Positions 16,229-22,887 of a DNA stretch of 29,833 nucleotides are shown piece after piece. The stretch lies in assembly GCA_934409175.1 (NCBI GenBank), contig CAKRVX010000021.1, positions 1 through 29,833 on the forward strand, given 5' to 3'. This DNA is from an uncultured Blautia sp. Its GTDB lineage: Bacteria > Bacillota > Clostridia > Lachnospirales > Lachnospiraceae. Every line of letters begins with the position of its first letter. The first letter of the stretch is position 1. The notes under the pieces are model-generated. The model saw only the letters and a list, made by a program, of their open reading frames with translations, ran no database searches and had not been told where the DNA came from. The position numbers were made by a program, and so were the translations under genes.

Positions 16229-16256
16229 ATTATACGCTTAATTTCCCGTCTTGCAA
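16229..16256 (-). promoter_or_regulatory. Sigma-A promoter of the MATE gene
   Basis: On the minus strand TTGCAA (16256-16251) and TATAAT (16234-16229) are separated by 16 bases. The expected start is about 30 bases before the MATE start codon. Confidence 0.72.
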
Positions 16257-16279
16257 GTATCCCTGCCATACTTTTTCAC

Positions 16280-16308
16280 TTGCCATTCCAGACAGAATCT
16301 GATACATT
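16280..16308 (+). promoter_or_regulatory. Promoter of the RluA-family gene
   Basis: TTGCCA (16280-16285) and TACATT (16303-16308) are 17 bases apart on the plus strand, about 65 bases before the chosen start codon. Moderate match only. Confidence 0.5.
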
Positions 16309-16372
16309 TATCCGTAGCTTCATCCAGACAACTGTACCGCAAATATCCGCTTGTTCTTATATTGGAGGACCT

Positions 16373-17254
16373 ATGCAAAGAATTATTGAATATACTATTA
16401 ATGCCTCTGAATATCCTGTAACGATCCTTGATTTTCTAAAAAACCAGGGATTTTCCCGCCATATCTTAAGTTCTATGAAGAATTCTTCCGGAACCATCCT
16501 GCTAAACGGAAGCAGGGGATTTGGTCACAGTATGCTTACACCTGGTGATCATCTGCGCATCACCGTTCCCGAGACAGAATCCGGTGAAAACATCATTCGC
16601 ACTCCTCTGCCTTTATCCATTTTATATGAAGACGAAGACATTCTGGTTCTGAACAAACCTGCAGATATGCCGGTGCATCCTTCTGCCGGAAATTACGAAA
16701 ATACATTAGCCAACGGAATCGCCTGGTATTTTGCACAAAAAGGAGAAGATTTTGTGTACCGCTGCATCAACCGTCTGGACCGTGATACCACCGGAGCTCT
16801 GATCCTTGCCAAAAATCCTCTCAGTGCAGCCATTTTGTCTGTTCAGATGCGAAACCGTCAGATTCGCAGAACATACCTGGCGCTGGTAGAAGGTATTCCT
16901 GATCTTCAGGGAACTGTCAATGCGCCAATTGCACGTATGGATGGTTCTGTTATTACCAGAGAGGTAAATTTTAAAACCGGAGAACCTGCCATCACCCATT
17001 ATGAACGGCTTGCCACAGGAAGCTGCTACTCCTTGATGGAACTTCATCTTGAAACAGGCAGGACCCATCAGATCCGCGTTCATATGAAATATATCGGGCA
17101 TCCTCTTCCCGGAGACTATCTGTATAACCCAGATTACAGCCGGATTCAGAGACAGCCCCTGCACTCCTTTCAACTGGAATTTACTCATCCAGTCACAAAA
17201 AAATCAATGCTTTTTACGGCACCGGTTCCTGATGATTTTCTTTCTGCATTCTGA
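16373..17254 (+). CDS. RluA-family RNA pseudouridine synthase
   Basis: This enzyme isomerises a uridine to pseudouridine in rRNA or tRNA. The 293-residue protein has an S4-like RNA-binding part at residues 15-65 (TILDFLKNQGFSRHIL; ILLNGSR; LTPGDHLRI). The catalytic domain has VLNKPADMPVHPSAG (92-106) and the active-site motif NRLDRDTTGALI, with Asp136 as nucleophile, then ARMDGSVITR and LETGRTHQIRVHMKYIGHPLPGD. The canonical motif is usually HRLDxxTSG, so the first residue is Asn here; the catalytic Asp is kept. I use the ATG at 16373, preceded by GGAGG; the frame extends back to 16280 but that overlaps the promoter. Target site unknown (RluA/C/D or RluA-like). Divergent from MATE, convergent with the next gene. 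Confidence 0.92.
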   Translation: MQRIIEYTINASEYPVTILDFLKNQGFSRHILSSMKNSSGTILLNGSRGFGHSMLTPGDHLRITVPETESGENIIRTPLPLSILYEDEDILVLNKPADMPVHPSAGNYENTLANGIAWYFAQKGEDFVYRCINRLDRDTTGALILAKNPLSAAILSVQMRNRQIRRTYLALVEGIPDLQGTVNAPIARMDGSVITREVNFKTGEPAITHYERLATGSCYSLMELHLETGRTHQIRVHMKYIGHPLPGDYLYNPDYSRIQRQPLHSFQLEFTHPVTKKSMLFTAPVPDDFLSAF

Positions 17255-17261
17255 CAGATTT

Positions 17262-17579
17262 TTAATTTTCTTCTTTCCCGGCCTCAAGAGCCTCTTTCGC
17301 AAGCTCTTCTTCTGATATTTCTACCGGATGCTCCAGATCCAGCACAGAAGTAAGCTCTCTTGCTTTCTCCAGATCGGCAGGAGACACATAAATATCTGTC
17401 CCGTAAAGAGAGCTTGCTGCATAAAGTCTCATATATCCCCCTGTGGCATGATCCTGCATAAAACAGGGAATATGATGTTCCTCCAGTATGCTTTTTACAA
17501 GCCCCAGTTCATAATTGCCAGGTACATTCATAAGAATTACAGGTTCATTGGTATCTCTTTCTTTTTTGTGTCCAAACAT
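17262..17579 (-). CDS. DUF2007-type small protein
   Basis: A 105-residue soluble protein. The core NVPGNYELGLVKSILEEHHIPCFMQD followed by GTDIYVSPADLEKARELTSVL matches the DUF2007 (putative signal-transducing/PII-like fold) pattern. In that family a short ferredoxin-like domain resembles the one found in selected membrane-linked regulators. The C-terminal 25 residues are acidic and probably disordered. The start at 17579 has GGAGG seven bases upstream; an earlier GTG in frame lies inside that site. It follows coaX by 35 bases and is probably cotranscribed. Biochemical function is not established for the family. Confidence 0.75.
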   Translation of the reverse strand: MFGHKKERDTNEPVILMNVPGNYELGLVKSILEEHHIPCFMQDHATGGYMRLYAASSLYGTDIYVSPADLEKARELTSVLDLEHPVEISEEELAKEALEAGKEEN

Positions 17580-17614
17580 ATCTGCACCTCCCACTTTCTT
17601 TTTATTTGTTTGTT

Positions 17615-18379
17615 TTATTTATTTTTCTCGTAAATAACTTTAAGTCCCTTCAAAAGAAGATCTTCATCCAAAATAATCTTCTTTTTGCAATGAGAAACGA
17701 TCTTTTTGGCCAGTCCGCCTGTAGCTATGACTGTAGTTTTCTGTCCCAGTTCCTCTTCAATCCGTTCCACAATTCCGTCCAGAGCTGCCGCACTGCTGTA
17801 TAATACTCCGCTCTTCATACATTCAATGGTATTTTTACCTATGATATGTTTCGGTGCATCAATACTGATGCCGCTAAGCTGAGAAGCTCTGGCAGTCAGC
17901 GCATCCAGTGATATTCCCACACCTGGCAGGATCATACCTCCTATATACTGTTTCTTATCATTTACTACAGATACTGTAGTAGCAGTACCCATATCAATGA
18001 TAATAAAAGGCACAGGATAACCTGCAAGACCGGCAACTGCATCAGCCACCATATCTGAGCCAAGCTGTCCCGGATTATCCATCATGATATTCAGTCCTGT
18101 TTTCACACCTGGTCCCAGTACCATAACCTCTTTTTTCAGAATCTTTTCTGCTGCCAGTCTGGCAATATTGGTAATCTGTGGAACAACAGAAGAAATAATA
18201 CATCCCTCTATATCAGTTTTCTTAATATGATAAATATCCAGTACTGTTTTAAGATCTACCGCATATTCCAGTTCTGTTTTCGTACGAACTGTAGAAAGAC
18301 GCTCTATAAAATATGTTTTCTGGTCATCAATGCATCCTACTACAATATTGGTATTTCCAATGTCAATCGCTAATATCAT
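17615..18379 (-). CDS. coaX: Type III pantothenate kinase
   Basis: CoaX phosphorylates pantothenate with ATP in the first step of coenzyme A synthesis. It belongs to the ASKHA fold and is insensitive to CoA feedback. The 254 residues include the phosphate loop MILAIDIGNTNIVVG (1-15), SSVVPQ, PGQLGSDMVADAVAG, IIDMGTATTVSVV and GGMILPGVGISLDALTARASQL, all classic CoaX motifs. GGAG lies about ten bases before the ATG. It lies downstream of panT and coaBC on the same strand, which gives import, phosphorylation and the CoaB/CoaC steps in one neighbourhood. A hairpin pair (18424-18465) separates it from panT. Confidence 0.96.
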   Translation of the reverse strand: MILAIDIGNTNIVVGCIDDQKTYFIERLSTVRTKTELEYAVDLKTVLDIYHIKKTDIEGCIISSVVPQITNIARLAAEKILKKEVMVLGPGVKTGLNIMMDNPGQLGSDMVADAVAGLAGYPVPFIIIDMGTATTVSVVNDKKQYIGGMILPGVGISLDALTARASQLSGISIDAPKHIIGKNTIECMKSGVLYSSAAALDGIVERIEEELGQKTTVIATGGLAKKIVSHCKKKIILDEDLLLKGLKVIYEKNK

Positions 18380-18423
18380 ACTTATTTATCTCCATTTAAC
18401 TTGCTGATTTTTAATTTACTTTC

Positions 18424-18465
18424 GCCTGATTCAATTAAATTCAGGCACGCATAACTGCGTGCCTG
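18424..18465 (-). terminator. Hairpin pair between panT and coaX (terminator or attenuator)
   Basis: A perfect 10-bp stem, CAGGCACGCA / TGCGTGCCTG (18442-18451 with 18456-18465) and a 4-base loop, follows the panT stop. On the minus strand the second arm overlaps a competing stem: GCCTGA (18446-18441) can pair instead with TCAGGC (18429-18424). The T run after the first hairpin is imperfect (ATTTAATT). The element may partly terminate panT transcripts or tune coaX expression. Confidence 0.6.
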
Positions 18466-18481
18466 TTTGTATTACATATTT

Positions 18482-19138
18482 CTACGCAACAATCTTGTCC
18501 TCATTATTGTTTTTGCCGTCTGTGACCTTTTGTGCAGGGAGCAGATGTGCTCTGGAAAGAGCTGCACCTACAGCACCTGTGATCACTGTAGACGAAATAA
18601 TCTCAAAAATTGCATTAGTGCCAACCATCAGGCAGCATCCGATAATAATATTTTTACCGCCGATCAGATTTCGTACATCCGGCTGATTTCCAAACAAAAT
18701 AACTAATGCAGACATAAAGAACAATGTATTCAAAAATGCAGAGAAGAATCCGGTCACTGCACAGGATACATATACATTTGTTTTTTTGCGCACAGCTTTG
18801 TAAATATAGCCAAGACAAATGCCGTCAAGAACACGCGGTACAAATCTCTGGATAAATGCTAGTACCGGACTAATTGCAAATGTTGTAGTAGCCATAATTC
18901 CTGCACCGCCAAATCCCATACACTGTCCAAAACTTGTCAGTCCGAAAATCGCGCCTGCAATAGCTCCGCCTGTCGGTCCAAGTACGACTGCGCTGATCGC
19001 AACAGGGATTACATTAAAAGAAATCGCCAATGGTCCGATGTTCAGATATCCAAGCGGTGTGTAAGCCATCAGTAACAGAACTGCTGCCATTAAGCCCAGC
19101 ATGGCAATCTGTGTTGTTGTAAATTTCTGTGTTTTCAT
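18482..19138 (-). CDS. panT: ECF transporter S component, probably for pantothenate (PanT-like)
   Basis: A 218-residue membrane protein with about five to six hydrophobic segments and the ECF substrate-binding subunit pattern. Its N-terminus is KFTTTQIAMLGLMAAVLLLMAYTPLGYLNIGPLAISFNVIPVAI in character, and GAIAGAIFGLTSFGQ follows. S components bind a vitamin and dock onto the shared EcfA-A'-T energy module, which is not encoded here. Flanking coaBC and coaX make pantothenate the likely substrate; this rests on context, since S components are weakly conserved. GGAGG lies about six bases before the ATG, behind a structured leader. The C-terminal tail is hydrophilic and cytoplasmic. Confidence 0.85.
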   Translation of the reverse strand: MKTQKFTTTQIAMLGLMAAVLLLMAYTPLGYLNIGPLAISFNVIPVAISAVVLGPTGGAIAGAIFGLTSFGQCMGFGGAGIMATTTFAISPVLAFIQRFVPRVLDGICLGYIYKAVRKKTNVYVSCAVTGFFSAFLNTLFFMSALVILFGNQPDVRNLIGGKNIIIGCCLMVGTNAIFEIISSTVITGAVGAALSRAHLLPAQKVTDGKNNNEDKIVA

Positions 19139-19154
19139 ATTTTTCCTCCTTGTT

Positions 19155-19227
19155 ACCGTTCCGTTTCCGGATACAATACGGTGATGGAAAGCAGATTTGA
19201 AAGTTTCCCTTATGGAATTTCTGCTTT
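19155..19227 (-). promoter_or_regulatory. Structured leader of panT (two hairpins)
   Basis: On the minus strand AAAGCAGA / TCTGCTTT (19188-19195 with 19220-19227) encloses an inner GGAA/TTCC pairing. Next comes ACCGT-(6 bases)-TCCG-GAAA-CGGA-ACGGT (19182-19155), a nine-pair stem with a one-sided bulge and a GNRA tetraloop. It ends six bases before the panT ribosome site. The region lies in the 111-base gap after coaBC. It could be a cis-regulatory RNA, but I do not recognise a known riboswitch class. Confidence 0.4.
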
Positions 19228-19249
19228 TCGATATCAGTTACTCTCTTCT

Positions 19250-20455
19250 TTACTGATCCTTGTCTGAAGTCAGCAGAAGAATTTTATCCAGGATCTTTGC
19301 GGCTGCATCCTCCTTGCTCATAAGCGGGAGTGACACCTCCTCATCCTGTGTAATCAGAGTCAGCACATTTGTATCCCCCTGGAATCCGGCGCCTTCTGTT
19401 TTCACATTATTGGCAGCTACCATATCAAGGTTCTTCTTTGTAAGCTTGGCTCTGGAATTACCGATCATATTCTGGGTTTCCATGGAAAATCCGCACAGGA
19501 ACTGTCCGGAACTTTTATGTTCTCCCAGATATTTCAGGATATCATCTGTTCTTTCCAGTTCTATGGACATCTGACCATCGCTTTTTTTTACTTTTTCAGT
19601 GCTTACATTAGCAGGTCTGTAATCAGCCACTGCTGCTGCCTTGATGATTATATCCTGTTCTGCACTGATGGAAGTAACTGCTTCATACATATCCCTTGCT
19701 GTCACTACAGGCACTGTTTTTACAAAAAGCGGTGGATCAATAGCAGTACGTCCGCTGACCAGCGTAACATCTGCACCACGAAGCATTGCCACTTTTGCGA
19801 TGGCATATCCCATTTTTCCGGAAGAATGATTGGTGATATATCGCACAGGATCGATTGCCTCCTGTGTAGGTCCTGCTGTGACCAGGATCTTTTTGCCGGC
19901 CAGATCCTTCTCCCAGGCGATTTCTCTCTCGATATATGCAAGCAGAGTCTCCGGCTCAGGCATCTTTCCTGCACCTGTATCTCCGCATGCCAGATAGCCG
20001 CTGGCAGGAGCAATCACTTCATAACCGTAATGCTCAAGAACTTTCAGATTATCCTGTACAACAGGGTTTTCAAACATATTCGTATTCATGGCAGGAGAAA
20101 TAAATTTCTTACATTTACATGCCATGATCGTGGTAGTCAGCATATCATCTGCAATGCCATGAGCCAGCTTGCCGATCACATTGGCACTGGCAGGGGCGAT
20201 CATCACCACATCTGCCTTCTTTGCAATAGACACGTGTTCCACCTGAAACTGAAAATTCCGGTCAAAGGTATCCACCAGACATTTGTTTCCGGTCAGACTT
20301 TCAAATGTAATGGGATTAATAAAATTCGTGGCATTTCTGGTCATCAGTACATGAACATCTGCATGACGCTTCTTCAGTGCACTGGCCAGATATGCAATCT
20401 TATATGCAGCAATACTGCCTGTTACTCCCAGCAATACGGTCTTTCCTTCCAGCAT
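19250..20455 (-). CDS. coaBC: Bifunctional phosphopantothenoylcysteine synthetase/decarboxylase
   Basis: CoaBC makes 4'-phosphopantetheine from phosphopantothenate and cysteine in two steps of CoA synthesis. The N-terminal flavin-binding decarboxylase (CoaC, about 1-180) has VLLGVTGSIAAYK, catalytic His in VEHVSIA, PAMNTNM and the substrate-flap GYLACGDTGAGKMPE. The C-terminal synthetase (CoaB, about 185-395) has VTAGPTQEAIDPVRYITNHS, SSGKMGYAIA and the KAAAVADYRP motif with the CTP-binding Lys region. At 401 residues it is full length. GAGGAG precedes the ATG, and it has its own promoter (20493-20522). It heads the coaBC-panT-coaX-DUF2007 series. Confidence 0.97.
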   Translation of the reverse strand: MLEGKTVLLGVTGSIAAYKIAYLASALKKRHADVHVLMTRNATNFINPITFESLTGNKCLVDTFDRNFQFQVEHVSIAKKADVVMIAPASANVIGKLAHGIADDMLTTTIMACKCKKFISPAMNTNMFENPVVQDNLKVLEHYGYEVIAPASGYLACGDTGAGKMPEPETLLAYIEREIAWEKDLAGKKILVTAGPTQEAIDPVRYITNHSSGKMGYAIAKVAMLRGADVTLVSGRTAIDPPLFVKTVPVVTARDMYEAVTSISAEQDIIIKAAAVADYRPANVSTEKVKKSDGQMSIELERTDDILKYLGEHKSSGQFLCGFSMETQNMIGNSRAKLTKKNLDMVAANNVKTEGAGFQGDTNVLTLITQDEEVSLPLMSKEDAAAKILDKILLLTSDKDQ

Positions 20456-20492
20456 CTCTATCTCCTCTTTTCCAGAAAATTCATATCATCTT

Positions 20493-20522
20493 ATTATAGC
20501 CCACCATGTATTATAATTGCAA
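20493..20522 (-). promoter_or_regulatory. Sigma-A promoter of the coaBC gene series
   Basis: TTGCAA (20522-20517) and TATAAT (20498-20493) are 18 bases apart on the minus strand. The start should lie near 20486, about 30 bases before the coaBC ATG. Confidence 0.75.
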
Positions 20523-20549
20523 GATAAGATTTGTTTTTATTTACAAACA

Positions 20550-20584
20550 GTAACGCAATAAATATATTTATAGTTGAGCGTTAC
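20550..20584. promoter_or_regulatory. Palindromic operator-like site upstream of mnmM
   Basis: GTAACGC (20550-20556) is mirrored by GCGTTAC (20578-20584). Between them lies ATAAATATATTTAT, itself a perfect 14-base palindrome. The right arm overlaps the proposed -35 box of mnmM. The AT-rich centre flanked by GC-bearing arms resembles a repressor site; no regulator is identified. Confidence 0.45.
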
Positions 20585-20602
20585 AGAAAAAAGCATTAAA
20601 AT
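20574..20602 (+). promoter_or_regulatory. Promoter of mnmM
   Basis: TTGAGC (20574-20579) and TAAAAT (20597-20602) are 17 bases apart, about 27 bases before the start codon. AGGAGG follows at a good distance from the ATG. Confidence 0.6.
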
Positions 20603-20629
20603 ACAGTTATCTCATTCAGGAGGTGCATT

Positions 20630-21196
20630 ATGAAAAATTATCAGATCACACAATGGTGTGCCACATTTATACGGCAGCAGGTAAAAGAAGGGGATCTTTG
20701 TATTGACGCCACCATGGGCAATGGGAACGATACTCTGCTTCTTTCGCGCCTGGCCGGTCCGAAAGGACATGTTTTCGCCTTTGATATCCAGAAACAGGCT
20801 CTGCAGACAACACACAGGAAGCTTCTTGACGAAAGTGCCCCTGCAAACTATACCCTGATCCAGGAATCCCATACCCGGATATCTGAATACGCTGTTCCAG
20901 GCAGTGTAAGCTGTATTGTCTTTAATTTTGGATATCTTCCAGGCGGGGATCACACTCTGTCCACAAAAGCAGCCACCAGCATACAAGCGTTGGAACAGTC
21001 TCTTACACTTCTGAAAAAGGGGGGACTTCTTTCTTTATGTATTTACAGCGGAGGTGATTCAGGATTTGAAGAGAGAGACGCTATACTGTCCTGGTTAAAA
21101 AATCTGGATTCCCACAATTATCTGGTGATCAAAAGTGATTATTACAATCGACCCAATCATCCACCCATTCCTGTCCTGGTCATTCGTCTGCATTAA
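20630..21196 (+). CDS. mnmM: tRNA wobble-uridine methyltransferase MnmM (YtqB family)
   Basis: A 188-residue Rossmann-fold methyltransferase of the YtqB/rRNA-methylase-like family. The SAM-binding motif is CIDATMGNGNDTLLLS (24-39), followed by VFAFDIQKQAL and the conserved NFGYLPGGDH, which is diagnostic. The C-terminal part has SLCIYSGGDSGFEERDAI and a PIPVLVIRL end. The Bacillus subtilis homologue was identified as MnmM, which methylates nm5s2U to mnm5s2U at tRNA position 34; that is family knowledge, not shown here. AGGAGG lies upstream of the ATG. A single-gene unit between a promoter and a strong terminator. Confidence 0.9.
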   Translation: MKNYQITQWCATFIRQQVKEGDLCIDATMGNGNDTLLLSRLAGPKGHVFAFDIQKQALQTTHRKLLDESAPANYTLIQESHTRISEYAVPGSVSCIVFNFGYLPGGDHTLSTKAATSIQALEQSLTLLKKGGLLSLCIYSGGDSGFEERDAILSWLKNLDSHNYLVIKSDYYNRPNHPPIPVLVIRLH

Positions 21197-21246
21197 AAAA
21201 AGTCTGTGCCAAAAGTAAACTTTCTTCTGGTACAGACTTCCTTTTT
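21194..21246. terminator. Bidirectional terminator between mnmM and the cyclophilin gene
   Basis: AAGTCTGTGCCA (21200-21211) pairs with TGGTACAGACTT (21228-21239) over twelve pairs with one G-U. It is flanked by a T run on the right (21242-21246) and an A run on the left (from 21194). It can serve both converging genes. Confidence 0.88.
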
Positions 21247-21266
21247 ATCTGTTATAATATCTGCTG

Positions 21267-22088
21267 TCAGTCAATAATCTTAATAGATTCGATCACCGGC
21301 TGCTGGTCTTTTGCAATAGAACCGTTATTATCCGTAGGCTTTGCTTTTTTACTGATCTTGTCTACCACATCCATACCGCTTGTAACATGTCCAAACGCCG
21401 CATAGTCTCCATCAAGAGAAGTGCTGTCTGCCTGAACAATAAAAAACTGAGAACTTCCACTGTCCGGATCTGTAGCTCTTGCCATGGAAATAGTTCCTCT
21501 TGTATGGGAAATATTATTTTCTACACCATTACTGCTGAACTCTCCTTTGATGTTTTCATCAGCTCCGCCTGTTCCATCACCATTGGGATCTCCACCCTGG
21601 ATCATAAATCCATTAATAATACGGTGGAAAGTCAAACCGTCATAAAATCCCTCCTGTGCAAGCTTAACAAAATTAGTCACTGTAATCGGAGCTTCATCTG
21701 CATCCAGTTCCACATCAATAGTTCCATAATCCTTTACTTCAATTTCTGCATGATGTTTACCGGTCAGTTCTTTGGATGTATCAAGGAGAACACCTGATGC
21801 ATTGTCCTTCTCATCCTCTGTGGTATTCTGATCAGTATCTTTCGTATCATCACTGTCTGAACCGTCCGAAAATCCAGCCTCTTTTGCTTCTTCCTCTGTT
21901 GCTATATTATCAGATGAAGCATCTGTTTTTTCTTCTGTAGTTTCACTTTTCTGATCAGAAGTGTCTTCATCTTTAACCAGATCTTCTTTCTTGGTTGTAT
22001 CCTCTGTTTTCTCACTGCTTCCGCAGCCTGCAAGCAGACTCACTGACATAGCAGTTACGCAGAGTACTGCCAGAACTTTTCTTTTCAT
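21267..22088 (-). CDS. Cyclophilin-type peptidyl-prolyl isomerase, lipoprotein
   Basis: A secreted, lipid-anchored foldase. The signal peptide MKRKVLAVLCVTAMSVSLLA ends in the lipobox LLAGC (Cys22). An acidic, low-complexity linker of Glu/Asp/Lys/Ser/Thr follows (about 23-105). The cyclophilin domain (about 110-270) has FHRIINGFMIQGGDPNGDGTGG, SMARATDPDSGSSQFFI and AAFGHVTSGMDVVDKI, with the active-site FHR and QFF elements present. It probably assists folding of exported proteins outside the membrane. I chose the ATG at 22088 so that the protein opens with the charged signal peptide; GGAGG is 11-12 bases upstream, somewhat far. An ATG at 22106 lacks any ribosome site. Length 273 residues. 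Confidence 0.93.
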   Translation of the reverse strand: MKRKVLAVLCVTAMSVSLLAGCGSSEKTEDTTKKEDLVKDEDTSDQKSETTEEKTDASSDNIATEEEAKEAGFSDGSDSDDTKDTDQNTTEDEKDNASGVLLDTSKELTGKHHAEIEVKDYGTIDVELDADEAPITVTNFVKLAQEGFYDGLTFHRIINGFMIQGGDPNGDGTGGADENIKGEFSSNGVENNISHTRGTISMARATDPDSGSSQFFIVQADSTSLDGDYAAFGHVTSGMDVVDKISKKAKPTDNNGSIAKDQQPVIESIKIID

Positions 22089-22125
22089 TATTATTCTTAC
22101 CTCCATATTTTACTGCTTTCTTTTG

Positions 22126-22153
22126 ATTATAAACTGTAATCACAAAAAAACAA
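22126..22153 (-). promoter_or_regulatory. Promoter of the cyclophilin lipoprotein gene
   Basis: TTGTTT (22153-22148) and TATAAT (22131-22126) are 16 bases apart on the minus strand, about 38 bases before the start codon. Confidence 0.6.
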
Positions 22154-22198
22154 TCCTTTTCACAAAATGTTCAGAGTTAGTTTAAGTCTACCATTCTA

Positions 22199-22227
22199 TT
22201 GAAATAAAATCAAATCCCTGCTAAAAT
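22199..22227 (+). promoter_or_regulatory. Promoter of luxS, with an 80-base leader
   Basis: TTGAAA (22199-22204) and TAAAAT (22222-22227) are 17 bases apart. The start near 22234 leaves about 80 untranslated bases before the luxS ATG. GCGAGGAA provides the ribosome site. I do not recognise a riboswitch in the leader. Confidence 0.65.
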
Positions 22228-22313
22228 AGAAAACGTATGTTACTGTTTCTGCAAAATATTACAGACCGGCAGCAGCAAACCGATAACCATGCAAAGAAAG
22301 CGAGGAATCTATA

Positions 22314-22793
22314 ATGGAAAAAATCACAAGTTTCACCATTGACCATATTAAATTACAGCCTGGAATTTACGTATCCCGCAAAGACAAAGTAGGCGACAGT
22401 GTGATCACAACTTTTGATATCCGCATGACCTCTCCTAACGAAGAGCCGGTCATGAATACTGCTGAACTCCACACTATTGAACATTTGGCTGCTACTTTTC
22501 TGAGAAATCATAAAATATTTGGTTCAAAAATGATCTACTGGGGTCCTATGGGATGCCGCACAGGTAATTATCTTCTTCTGAACGGAGATTACGAATCCAA
22601 AGATATCGTTCCTCTTATGATCGAAACTTTCGAATTTATCCGTGATTTCGAGGGTGATGTGCCCGGTGCTTCCGCAAAAGACTGTGGAAACTATCTTGAT
22701 ATGAATCTGAATATGGCCAAATATCTGGCAGATAAATATCTTAAAGAAGTTCTCTATGATATCAAGCCTGACAGACTGGTATATCCGCAGTAA
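22314..22793 (+). CDS. luxS: S-ribosylhomocysteine lyase
   Basis: LuxS splits S-ribosylhomocysteine into homocysteine and DPD, the precursor of autoinducer-2, recycling the SAM by-product. The metal site is complete: His53 and His57 in HTIEH with Glu56 as base, and Cys124 in GASAKDCGNYLDM. The catalytic Cys81 lies in MGCRTGNY. Length is 159 residues, as usual. It is monocistronic, with its own promoter and a strong terminator. The many SAM-dependent methylases in the window (Cbi enzymes, MnmM) produce the SAH that feeds this cycle, though no direct genetic link is implied. Confidence 0.98.
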   Translation: MEKITSFTIDHIKLQPGIYVSRKDKVGDSVITTFDIRMTSPNEEPVMNTAELHTIEHLAATFLRNHKIFGSKMIYWGPMGCRTGNYLLLNGDYESKDIVPLMIETFEFIRDFEGDVPGASAKDCGNYLDMNLNMAKYLADKYLKEVLYDIKPDRLVYPQ

Positions 22794-22830
22794 TCTACTA
22801 ATCGGGCAATTATATCTGCTTCCACACTAT

Positions 22831-22885
22831 AAAATAAACCCCATCCCGCAGTTATTTAAAAATCTGCTGAATGGGGTTTTATTTT
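22831..22885. terminator. Bidirectional terminator between luxS and the SH3 lipoprotein gene
   Basis: AAAATAAACCCCAT (22831-22844) pairs with ATGGGGTTTTATTTT (22871-22885), and inside it GCAG pairs with CTGC. A and T runs on both sides make it usable in both directions. It ends two bases before the stop codon of the lipoprotein gene. Confidence 0.88.
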
Positions 22886-22887
22886 CT

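Noticed and set aside
19517..20527. Plus-strand frame of about 336 codons opposite coaBC
   Set aside because: Antisense shadow of coaBC with Cys/His-rich text and no start signals.
22234..22313. Possible c-di-GMP (GEMM-like) riboswitch before luxS, from GCAAACC and GCAAAG
   Set aside because: The conserved GACGCAAAGC and GGNCACGCACAGGGC context is absent, so the words are likely chance.
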